64,000 nucleotides of DNA, from contig JBBCBC010000007.1 in the NCBI GenBank assembly GCA_037126765.1, positions 24,809,667-24,873,666 on the forward strand, read 5' to 3'. A model generated the notes under the pieces. That model was not told where the DNA came from. It saw only the letters and a list, made by a program, of their open reading frames with translations, and ran no database searches. Source of the stretch: Stenogyne calaminthoides. Taxonomy: Eukaryota > Streptophyta > Magnoliopsida > Lamiales > Lamiaceae. Of the stretch, positions 29,886-39,783 are shown one piece after another (the first letter of the stretch is position 1; every line of letters starts with the position of its first letter). A program made the position numbers and the translations under genes.

Positions 29886-30248
29886 TCAGACACCATATTT
29901 TGTAATCAGATCTCTAGTGTACTTTGCTTGGTTGATGAAGATTCCTTCCTTTGATTGTTTCACTTGAAGACCTAGAAAGAAATTCATCTCCCCCATCATA
30001 GACATCTCAAATTTGCCTTTCATCAGTGTAGAAAACTTTTCACACAAATGATGATTTGGAGATCCAAAAATGATGTCATCAACATATATCTGAACTAGTA
30101 AGATATCTTCCCCATCTTCTATCCTGAACAAAGTTCTATCAACAGTTCCTTTGACAAAACCGTGGTCAGTAAGAAACTGAGAAAGAGTATCATACCATGC
30201 TCTTGGTGCTTGCTTAAGACCATACAAGGCTTTTCTGAGCCTGTAAAC
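29886..30248 (-). CDS. Element D reverse transcriptase, catalytic C-terminal part
   Basis: 113 clean codons with the GLKQAPRAWYD motif, the YVDD box (residues 48-51, genomic 30086-30075) in the QIYVDDIIFGS context, and MGEMNFFLGLQVKQ, all typical of SIRE/Maximus RT. The upstream part continues at 54183 because element B inserted here: TAAAC at 30244-30248 recurs at 54183-54187, and element C shows the uninterrupted sequence near 47560. This is the only Sirevirus YVDD box still readable in the window. Confidence 0.88.
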   Translation of the reverse strand, partial: VYRLRKALYGLKQAPRAWYDTLSQFLTDHGFVKGTVDRTLFRIEDGEDILLVQIYVDDIIFGSPNHHLCEKFSTLMKGKFEMSMMGEMNFFLGLQVKQSKEGIFINQAKYTRDLITKYGV

Positions 30249-32094
30249 TGTTGGGATTATACTGAAAAGTATGCTTTTTACTTTGTATAATCGAAACTGA
30301 ATTTTCAGACTTATTTACTGAAATAAATTGTTTATCACTGATGCTTTAAATATGATTGAATGTTACATATATTTACTGCATAACTGTTCAATAATTCGTA
30401 CGTGTTACATTGTAGTTAATTTAGTGATACCAGATCACAGAAGATTAAATTAACAGTCCCTTGTAACTAAAAGTACGCCATTCACGACCTAGATGGAAAT
30501 GAACAACCCATCGCGAAAGGTTGAGGTGTAAAGCTCAGATTGGTTTGTCTTGACCAAGAGATTACACTAGTGCATGACTGATGCACTGAATAAGACCTAC
30601 AGGAGGATAAATTCTTCAGAACTGAACAAGGAAGAATTAGACCTCAGTGGTTCGTTGTTTCTTAATCTTCGTCCCTTAAATAGGATCACGTGGGATTGGT
30701 AACTATTGCTTTGACTTATCATGGGTAGCGAATCAAAGAGATTCAATACTTTTTTTCTTGGGCAATATTATTAGTCGCATGTGATTGCTAGGATTTAATA
30801 CGAAGAATCGTGTGCAAGTACGCTTGTTTGATTTGCCCCCTTGGGAGGTTCATAAGCTTTATCATACCAAATCTTGCAAGTGGAATTAGTTTCCTAGATG
30901 GATAATAATGTTGAACAGTTAGTTGACCAAGGATAAAAGATATTAATTAATGGAAAGCTATTTCAAAGGGCTTGAATTAATTAATGGGATAGATATCCTA
31001 AACCACGGGAAATAATGACGGGAGCCATATTGACTGTAATATGGGTTAAGATGGATAGTGCAATATTAATTATGTAGTGGGATTAATTAATATTTATGGG
31101 CTTGAATTATATTGTGGCTCAATATTAGATATTCAAGGTCCATTAGAAGGTCCAATCTTAATTCTCCTAAAGGCCCCCTGAGTAGCCCAACAAATAGTCC
31201 AATAACTGAAAAAGATGATTAAAATAAAATAAATATTGTTGCTTATTTTTCCTCTAAATTTTCGAAAATTATGAATAAGTTGGGAGAAAGATTTTCTTTG
31301 AATTTTGTTATGGAATGAAGATATGTATTCTTGGAATACAAGATTATCTCATTAAATTCAAGAAATCTCCCACTTGGTTATTTCATAAGAGAATTTCGAA
31401 ATTTTGAAATATAGTGGGCAAGAAAGATTTTCTTGATTTTCTTGAAAAGATATTATGGAAGATATGTATTTCTTGAAATACAAGAATATCTCATAAATTC
31501 AAGAAGATCCAAATCTTGGATTCTTGCATCATTAATTTTTGAAAAATCCATAATTAGAGGAGGTGGGATTTTTGTGGAATATTTTAATTATGGGAAAAAG
31601 AATATAGGAGATATATTCAAGATTTCTTGGTGATCAAGAAAAGTCTTTTCCCACATTGGTTTTCTACTGAAAAATCGACCACCTCTCTCCTATAAATAGA
31701 GGATGATTCTTTCATTCCCAAGAACAATTCCATGTGCTGGAAAAATTAGCAAATCCACATAAGTGGTGCAACAAAGTTTATTTTTTTTCCTTTTGTTAAT
31801 TGTTCGACAAGTGTCCTTCCACCGGATAGTTGAGCAAGGGCTAAAGGAATACTTGGGAAGTCCTTTTGGTTAGTCCGTCCAACCCGAATTCATTTGCCAT
31901 CCCGAGAGGGTACATTCACGTAAACTCCGTAGATTCGCGATCGTAGGTTTTACGTGACTTATTATATGCATGATATGTTGTTGCAATTATTATTTGAATT
32001 AATATAGGATTAATTCATGCTAGTAATAATTAAAGAATTAAATTTGTATTTAAATATTCACCCGAATAGATCTCAAGCAACTCATTCCCCAACA
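30249..32094 (+). repeat. Element B 5' LTR
   Basis: TGTTGGGATTATACTG... to ...CATTCCCCAACA, 1846 bases. TATA box TATAAATA at 31691-31698. Carries the doubled GTATTCTTGGAATACAAGA block (about 31324 and 31465). There is no gene inside. Confidence 0.94.
31691..31698 (+). promoter_or_regulatory. TATA box of B 5' LTR
   Basis: TATAAATA followed by GAGGATG; repeated in the 3' LTR at 53781-53788. Confidence 0.7.
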
Positions 32095-32120
32095 AGCATA
32101 TCGAGCCAAGGTTTGAACTC
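32095..32120 (+). promoter_or_regulatory. Element B primer-binding site, degraded
   Basis: Where I, F and H have TGGTATCAGAGCC, B reads AGCATATCGAGCC: the CAGAG core has become CGAG and the TGG is changed. A tRNA primer would bind poorly. Confidence 0.65.
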
Positions 32121-33561
32121 AATTTTTAAATTGTAATTTAATTCGTGGACATTAAATTTAAAATTGGATAGTAGAACTGTTAGATCTGTTTTGCAGGTAT
32201 CCAATTGTCATGGATTTAATGTGTTTATGCATGCATATAAACTGTGGCTTTTTTTAATTCGATTAGTTCGGTTTTGTTTTGCCTCGTGAGAAAATCCACG
32301 AGTAGACTAGGATTTGTTTGATTTGATCAATGTAATAGACTAGTCTAGATCTAGGTTTATTTATTTTTGTAAATAAATTTTAACCGGATCGAGAAATCGA
32401 AGAAACAAAGAATTAAAGGACAAAATCCGGCACGTGGCGGCCGCTGGCGCTACGGCATGCACGGCGGTGCAGTCTTGAGGCTGGCCGCCGCCGAGGACGA
32501 GCAAGCCCGTCGCGGCGGGCGGGCGCCTGGCGCGACGCTTGGATCGCGCCGCGATCGGGCCAAGCGATTCGGGCGATGACACGGCGCGCCGAGCGGGCTA
32601 CCGAGGTAGTGGCGAGGCGGGCCGTGAGCACGCCGGATGAGTGGATGCTTTCGCGTTCGCCGAGACCTGCCGCCGACACGGCGACGGTGCGGTGGGCCAG
32701 CGTCGGCGGGCACGCCGATTTGCCGAGGCCGAGGAACAATGACGGCGATCCGGATCTGGCGTGCATCCCGGCCGCGAAATGCCATGCGTGGCGTTCGAGA
32801 CGAAGTATTTTTTTTTTGAGACAAACGAGTGGGAGAAATTGAGACGTGTTTCTTCAAGATCAAGTCAAGAAAAATCAAACCATGACAATTGGATAATTTG
32901 TGCCCAATATGTTTATTTTTCTGTTTTGCTTGATTTATTTGTGCTATCTTATGCTTTATTTAATTTGTTTAAATGTGTTTGCATGAGGGTTGCCAAATGG
33001 AAAAATCTCACCTTCAAAATTACTAAGTATGTTTAAACAATTAATTGACAATTTTTTTCTGGATAATAAAATTGAATTAATTTTGATCTCCATGATCTAT
33101 TTATTTGTGAATTCTTTTGGAGAAATTCCCCCAACGGGACGGTCAAAAGATAGCTTTCACATGAATGAATTCCAAACGGATGATTGTGGGTTATTACTAG
33201 TGGCGACGATGACCATCCCAACGAGGCTCGATCAAAGAGAAATAATAATCCTGTATTTAATCATGGTTATTACTTAGTTATAAAATTGATATGCATATAC
33301 TTCCCCGAAGTCCCTGTCAATTTTATATTGGTCAAGTGGGAGCCAACTATTAATCTGGATATTAAAGGTTTGTAACTGTTCTTGTTTGTAACCTGCTTGA
33401 ATGTGTTTAAATAATGACCCACCTAACGTGGCTTATTTAAACTGTTTTGAGATGTTGGCTGATGCATGTTCATATTTTTTTTGAGATTTTAATATGATGC
33501 ATGTGATCGAACCTTGTGATATATTTTTGCTTATGCATATTATTATTTATTTCAGTTCATC
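32121..33561 (+). other. Element B untranslated leader
   Basis: There is no gene here. An AT-rich conserved start (32150-32400), a GC-rich island (about 32420-32790), a conserved AT-rich section with the two-tier stem-loop (33279-33327), and the acceptor-like TTTATTTCAG (33546-33555) six bases before the gag ATG. Frames in the GC island on both strands are compositional. Confidence 0.8.
33279..33327. repeat. Conserved leader stem-loop, B copy
   Basis: Outer arms 33279-33289 and 33317-33327 (11 bp, perfect); inner arms ACTTC (33299-33303) and GAAGT (33307-33311) with loop CCC; ATATGCATAT between them. Confidence 0.8.
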
Positions 33562-34371
33562 ATGTCGCAACCTTCTAATCCACTATCGAATATACCTAAC
33601 GAGCATTTGCTTTTTGGTAAAAACTATTTTGGTTGGAAATACAAACTAAAATCTGTCCTAACCGCATCATCTTCCAAATGGGTACTTGATTCACCAAAAC
33701 CCAAAAAACCAACTAAGGATGCCGGAATATGGGATGAGATGATTTATGGTGAATGGGAGCTGGCAAATGGTTTGATGAAGGAAAAAATTCTGGCACATCT
33801 GTCAGATGCGTTGAGGCACCTTCATCAAGAATATGAGTCAGCTGCAGACATCTTAAAGAACCTCGAAAGCGATGTTCGGACATCAGACCCATATGGCAGT
33901 CCAAAGTGTGAAGCAAGAAATTGCTCAGTTAAAATTGGAAAAAGGGACGACTGCAGCGCAGCACGTCCTTAGGGTTATGGTGCTATTTGAGGAACTTGAG
34001 ATCCTCGGCGAAAAATATGACTTCAAGGCTAAGATTGATTTCATTCTCCAATCCCTACCAAAGAGCTATAATCACCACTATCTTGAGTATCTAATGGAAG
34101 ATCAAGATTTGACAGTGGAGGATCTTGTAAATGCTTTGACTTTGGTTGAAAATGAAGTGGAGCGCGAGGAAAAGAACTTGGGAAAACATAAATCTTCTCT
34201 TTATCCTAGATCAAGTGGTGATAAGGATGATGAAAAGAGAAGAAGGTTAAACCAAGAAGACTCAACATCAAATAGAAGCATGGGATCAAGTATGTGGAAA
34301 ACTTTGGAAAGCGGGAGAGTAGGACAATCGAGGTCAGCCTATTCCAATCCCAAAAGGGATGGAAAGAAAGG
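33562..34371 (+). pseudogene. Element B gag, interrupted by solo LTR S
   Basis: Starts at ATG 33562 (MSQPSNPL...), the same start word as F and H. 33562-33870 encodes the first half (the FGWKYKLKSVL motif, SAADILKNLE); then a frameshift near 33870 continues in the frame of 33872-34371 with HVLRVMVLFEELEILGEKYDFK, LPKSYNHHYLEYL and an acidic-basic linker. No CCHC knuckle is seen where it should precede SNPKRDGKK. S then splits the gene, with AAAGG at 34367-34371 and 36420-36424. The sequence differs from the F and H gag more than the pol parts do. Confidence 0.83.
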
Positions 34372-36419
34372 TGTTGGTCCCGGTGCAAACGAGTCTTACA
34401 CGTGTATGGGGGGGAATACACGTGTTCAGTGTTTTTAAAACTTTTTCTTCGAGGTCGACTTTTAGGTCGTTGTTGTCGATGATTTGGTCCTGGAGAAGCA
34501 CAAATCGCTCTGAGTCAAAGTCTATCTGAGATAGTGATCCTGAGCCGCTTTCAGATACCTCAGATAATCCCAACTGAGTCCTGAGTTTTCAGAGATCCTG
34601 AGTTGCTTGGATCAGATAATTAACTTCATCAACCCTCGAAGAGTAAGTTCGGTTTGGCAACTATCTCGTTCTAGCTTTACTCGGATGTCTTGAATGGTTA
34701 GCCCTTAGTTTATACTGTTTTTAAACTTTTTCTTTGAAAACCTTCCTTTAATGGAATAGTGATTAGGTTGTGATTCAATTTATATGCAACTTTCAAAGGG
34801 ATTGATTCCAACCCGAAATATCGATGAAAAATATGCTTTCAAGATAAAGTAATGCAAATGATAAATCAAGCAAAAAACAAAAGCAAAGAACACAAAGAAA
34901 TTATAGTGGTTCGAGACTTAAGCTCCTACGCCCACTCTCCCCGATCTTTTTCGGAGAAAATTCACTAATCACTTCCTAAGACTTTCTGACTACCTCTCTA
35001 GTTTACTAACCTTTCTAATTTTGAGCTTTCTGACAACCTCTGTAGTTTACTAACTCAAAACTCACACAAGCTTTCTGTCTATCCAAGATAGATTACTCAC
35101 TTCTCCTCTAGAGCTTTCTGACTACCTCAATGTAGTTTACTCACTCTTTACAACTCCAATCTCACCAACAATCACACTCAAACTACCTTACAAAGGGTTT
35201 GGGGTTTCTTGGTTGGTTTCCAACTAGGATAAGATATCCTTTACAATAAAGAACAATGCAAAGGCTAGGATATCTCGACTAAGCTTTGGATATATCTTAT
35301 CAAGCTAGGCTTAGTGGAATGAGCTCTCTTCGATTTAAAGCACTTGGGAAATTATTGGGTTTTCGAGTGCTTCAACTTGCAATAATAAGTTTGAGCTCTT
35401 TGAGTTGCTTACAAATTTCCTGAAACCTTTCAATTAAGAAGGTCACAAGTATTTATAGGCATACACCAAGGTCACTCTTGAAAAACTATCCGTTGGAGAG
35501 ATAGCTTCGTGAGTTTCCTCTTATGGTGTGTGAGAAACGACAATATTTAGGGTTTGACACTCCCTAACACGTTTTAGGCAATAGCCTTTCATGTAGCCGG
35601 TCTTCACTTTTTGTAGTCCGAACTTTAGTACTTCCGACATCTTTTTCGCCATTGTCACATCATTTGTCGATTATGGTATGAATACGATCTTTGTCTTCCT
35701 CTTTTTTACTTTTGTCTCCAGTTTAAAGGTAGACAATTCAACGGCTCTTTTGGTTACAATCTCTGAGTTGATATAACCTTAACAACACTTTGTCTTAGTT
35801 CCTTTTGTCTGCATTTGAATGTCTTGGGCAATATCTAATTTTCTAAGGAATCGCGATCTTCTCAGTATTGAATCCTTCAGATAGATATTTTCAGTGCCTC
35901 GGAACATTCAGGTTTATATTGAGCATTCAAGACATTCTTGAGTCTTGATAATTCTTGTGCCTTCCATATTCTTGATCTTGATTCTTGATCTTACATCTTC
36001 GAGTCTTGAGTCTTGAGGTCTTACGAGTCTTGGCGTCTTCTTAGTCTTCTTTCCCGAGTCTTCATAGATATCTTGGTGATATCTTCGAGTCTTCATCTTG
36101 AGTCTTGATTCTTCGGTTTGATAATGAGTCTTGATATCTCGGTTTCATCTTGAGTCTTGATATCTCGATTTTTATCTTGAGTTTTTCGAAACTTCGATTT
36201 CATCTTGAAAATTCGGTTTCTTAAGAAACTTACTGAGTTCTTTAGAATCTTCAGATCCTAACCTGATCTATATCTGCTGACTATACATTTTGCAGATAAC
36301 ATCCTGAATACTCTAAAACTGAATCCTGACTCAACTATCAAGATTATTCTGAACATGTCATACTCAGGGGTTTTGGGATCTAATCAAAATCATATCTTTA
36401 TTAAATTCATCTCCCAACA
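34372..36419 (-). mobile_element. Element S: solo LTR of Sirevirus family 1 in gag of B
   Basis: TGTTGGTCCCGG... to ...ATCTCCCAACA, 2048 bases, flanked directly by AAAGG on both sides and with no internal sequence. Carries the G-box inverted repeat (34398-34425), the TATAGTGGTTC box (34902 on), direct repeats, a TATA-like box (about 35449-35459) and a scrambled CTTGAG array (35930-36240). Confidence 0.95.
34398..34425. repeat. G-box inverted repeat of LTR S
   Basis: ACACGTGTAT (34398-34407) and ATACACGTGT (34416-34425), a perfect 10-bp pair. Confidence 0.85.
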
Positions 36420-36790
36420 AAAGGTATTTCTCACACAATAGTTGTTTGAAACTTGTTTAGCGGTGTATGCCTCCCATTTTGTGGGTGGTGGATACGGGAT
36501 CCACTAATCATGTTTGTTTCACATTACAGGGGTTCAAGCGGACTCGGCAACTTAGTGGGAGTGAGGTCCTCATCACACTGGGCAATGCTACGAGAGTGGC
36601 AGCTGAAGCAGTGGGAGAAGTGCACCTGTCTTTTGAAGACAAAGTTTTAATTTTTTGAGATATTCTTTACGTTCTGGATTTTAGAAAGAATTCGTTTTCA
36701 GTTTCTAAACGTTTATGATGGATATTCGGTTACTTTTTTAATAAAGTTGTTACCATTTTTCTTTTTGATAAATTTATCTGTCATGGAACG
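36420..36790 (+). pseudogene. Element B protease
   Basis: Resumes right after S. 36467-36658 encodes the protease active site LWVVDTGST, then FTLQGFKRTRQL and ATRVAAEAVGEVHLSFEDK, and stops (TGA) where relatives have the RDVLYVP block. The rest to 36790 matches in pieces. It would cut the polyprotein but is no longer joined to gag or integrase. Confidence 0.82.
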
Positions 36791-37782
36791 TTGTTGAATG
36801 ATCTCTATACAATTAACTGTGCACACCACTCACGAAATGTATCCTATAACACATCAACTGTTTTCGAGAAAAGAAAACGTTCATCAGACGTGAACGAGAC
36901 ACTTCATTGGCATCTAAGATTAGGTCATATAAATCCAAAGAGGATCCAAAGGTTGGTGATAGACGGTTCACTAGGGCTTCTCCAAGTTGAACCGATTCCA
37001 ACCTGCGAATCATGTTTGGAGGGTAAAATGACCAAGAGGGCATTTGGAGCCAAGGGGAATAGGGCCAAAGAAGTGTTAGAGATCATTCACACAGATGTAT
37101 GTGGTTCAATGTCAACCAATGCAAGAGGAGGTTATGAGTAATTTTATTGATGATTACTCAAGGTACGGTTACATTTTCCTTATGAAGCATAAATCTGAGA
37201 CCTTTGAGAAATTCTAAGAATTTAAGGCTCAAATAGAGAATCATAGGGAAAAACGTATCAAGTCTCTACGATCTCATCGTGGAGGCGAATACCTCAGCGA
37301 TGAGTTTTTGAACCACTTATCTGATGAAGGGATTATATCCCAGCACACTGCACCCGGAACCCCTCAACAAAATGGGGTTGCAGAGCGAAGAAACATAATT
37401 CTTTTGGAAGTGGTTAGATCAATGATGAGTTATGCGGATCTTCCCGAGTCGTTCTGGGGTCATGCCTTGGAAACAGCGGCTTACATTCTGAACTTGGTGC
37501 TATCCAAATTGGTTCCCAAAACTCCCAAAGAATTGTGGACCGGGCGCAAGCTTAGTATGATACACATGAGAGTTGGACAAGGAAGCCGGTAAATTAGATC
37601 CTCGATCAGAATTAAGGTTGTTTGTAGGATACCCCGAGGGAACAAAAGGGTGTATGTTCTATAGTCCCGAAGATCAAAAGGTGGTCATCAGCACCCACTT
37701 TAGATTTTTGGAAGAAGACTATATGAACCAAAGAAAACCCAGAAGTGAGATTACCTTAAATGAGCTTAGAGGGCAAACCTAA
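36791..37782 (+). pseudogene. Element B GAG-pre-integrase and integrase
   Basis: 36791-37141 has the zinc motif WHLRLGHI, then CESC and HTDVCGSM with the first catalytic Asp, and stops after GGYE. The core resumes in other frames: 37145-37310 (YSRYGYIF-like, the SHRGGEY equivalent with Asp changed to His), 37308-37592 (PGTPQQNGVAERRN with Glu, FWGHALE, KTPKELW) and 37573-37782 (YPEGTKGC tail). Changing SDRGG to SHRGG removes a catalytic Asp, so the enzyme would be dead even without the frameshifts. Upstream is protease, downstream RT. Confidence 0.82.
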
Positions 37783-37875
37783 GTGCCAACTGTACTAGAT
37801 GATTTACCAAACGATACGCTTTCACAACCGGAGCCTCGTCGTAGTGGGAGGCTTGTTAGATAGCCCGAGAGATTC

Positions 37876-38990
37876 ATGGGAATAGGAGAGTCCTCGGACT
37901 TGATTCCCGGACAAGACGAATCAGACCCATGGACATATGAAGAGGCACTCCAAGATAAGGATACTGATTCTTGGCAAACATCAATGAAAGCCAAAATGGG
38001 TTCTATATTTCATAATAGAGTGTGGGAGCTAGTAAAACCACTTAATGGGGTCAAACCCATTGGATGCAAGTGGGTATATAAGAGGAAAAGAGGACCGGAT
38101 GGGAAGGTTGAAACCTTTAAAGCAAGACTAGTGGCGAAAGGTTATACTCAGAAAGAAGGGATCGATTATGAGGAAACTTTTTCGCCCGTAGCCATGCTAA
38201 AGTCCATCCGTATTCTTTTATCGATTGCTGTGCATTTCGACTTTGAAATATGGCAAATGGATGTCAAGACAGCTTTCCTTAACGGAAGTCTTGATGAAGA
38301 GATCTATATGCAACAACCCCAAGGTTTCATTGAAACAGGCCATGAACACCTATTTTGTAAGCTCAAGAGGTCCATTTACGGACTCAAACAGGCATCCAGA
38401 GCTTGGAACCAAAGTTTTGATCAGGTAATAAAGTCTCATGGGTTTGATCAAAACGAGTTTGAAAGTTGTGTGTATAAAAAGCGTGTCGGAACTGCATTGG
38501 TATTCTTAGTACTGTACGTAGATGACATTGTGATCATCGGGAACGATGTGAAGGTGTGATCAGACGTAAGGGCATGTTTTTCAAAACAGTTTGATATGAA
38601 AGACTTAGGGAAACCCGGACACATCCTTGGGATCAAGATCACTCGAGATCGCAAGAAAAGGATGATCGGGTTATCGTAAGTTTCATACATATACACTGTC
38701 TTGAAACGCTTCAGCATGCAAGATTCCAAGAAAGGATTCGTACCTTTTAGACTTGGAATCCATCTATCCAAGAAAATGTCCCCTAAGACGTAAAAGGAGA
38801 TAGAAGACATGAAAGACATTCCTTGTGCTTCGACTGTCGGAAACTTTATGTATGCAATGCTGTGTACGAGACCGGATATCTGCTTTGCCGTAGGCATGGT
38901 AGCAAGATATCAAAGTAACCCAGGGAAAGCGCATTGGGCGACGATTAAAAACATTCAAGTGTCCGAAAAGAACTCGGGATAGAATGTTGA
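37876..38990 (+). pseudogene. Element B reverse transcriptase
   Basis: 37876-38559 (227 codons) covers the RT entry, GVKPIGCKWVYK (58-69), the first Asp in DVKTAFLNG (129-137) and the YVDD box (214-217). A TGA replaces a Leu codon right after IIGNDVKV. The remainder, to about 38990, is still colinear with F (ILGIKITRDRKKRM, DICFAVGMVARYQSN) with two more stops. All catalytic residues are retained, but the protein is truncated. It lies directly before RNase H. Confidence 0.86.
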
Positions 38991-39490
38991 TTTATCGATC
39001 GATACTCCAATCCCCATCATCTACCCACGGACTCGGATTTCCAATCAGATTTAGATTCTAGAAATTATCTGCCTCAGTTAGTGTGTTTCCATTTGGGAAG
39101 TGTAGCCATCAAATGGACGAGTGTGAAGAAGAAATGCATCACTGACTCAACCATGGAAGTCGGGTAAGTAGCTGCTTGTGAAGCAGTGAAAGAACCGATT
39201 GGGCTCTAGATCTTCTTAGTGGACTTGGATGGTGTTCGAATTTGTCTAAAGAATATCTGCTAGGGGCGATTGCAAATTCAAGAGAACCAAGAGTCCACGA
39301 GTCAAACAAGCACACTAAAGGAAATACATCTTATACTAGAAATCGTTAGAGAGGAGATATAGATGTGGCAAAGATAGAGTCTCGAGGGATGACCCTAGCG
39401 CATCCATTCACAAAGTGTGTTCCGCCTCTGAATACATTCGAGAGACATGTGGGTGGAATGGGTGTCAAGACCGTTGCCAATCTGCTTTGA
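38991..39490 (+). pseudogene. Element B RNase H, badly decayed
   Basis: No open frame is present, but DNA words match H and F: STMEV(G)-like at about 39150, the NSREPRVH(E)S region at about 39280, and the end TFERHVGGMGVKT(V)ANLL with stop TGA at 39488-39490. Many small changes fall at CAG/CTG sites. It is non-functional. Confidence 0.72.
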
Positions 39491-39589
39491 GTATAAGTGG
39501 GAGAAATTATTAGGTTCGTGTAGGTGACATTAGATGTCACGGACTACGTGAGACATGTTGTAGTATACTTAAAAGTAGACTTTAAGTAT

Positions 39590-39600
39590 AAGTGGGAGAT
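39590..39600 (+). promoter_or_regulatory. Element B polypurine tract
   Basis: AAGTGGGAGAT directly before the 3' LTR, with a sister tract AAGTGGGAGAAA about 100 bases upstream (39496-39507). Confidence 0.8.
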
Positions 39601-39783
39601 TGTTGGGATTATACTGAAAAGTATGTTTTTTACTTTGTATAATCGAAACTGAATTTTCAGACTTATTTACTGAAATAAATTATTTATCACTGATGCTTTA
39701 AATATGATTGAATGTTACATATATTTACTGCATAAATGTTCAATAATTCCTACATGTTACATTGTAGTTAATTTAGTGATACA
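39601..39783 (+). repeat. Element B 3' LTR, first part
   Basis: TGTTGGGATTATACTG..., matching 30249-30431, then cut by element C at ATACA (39779-39783). The rest of this LTR is at 52526-54182. Confidence 0.93.

Noticed and set aside
32413..32878. Overlapping frames on both strands in the GC-rich part of the B leader (up to 142 codons), and similar ones at 15896-16267 and 63000-63244
   Set aside because: High GC lowers stop frequency; the predicted products are Arg/Pro/Ala-rich, have no counterpart in the other leaders and lie in untranslated leader.
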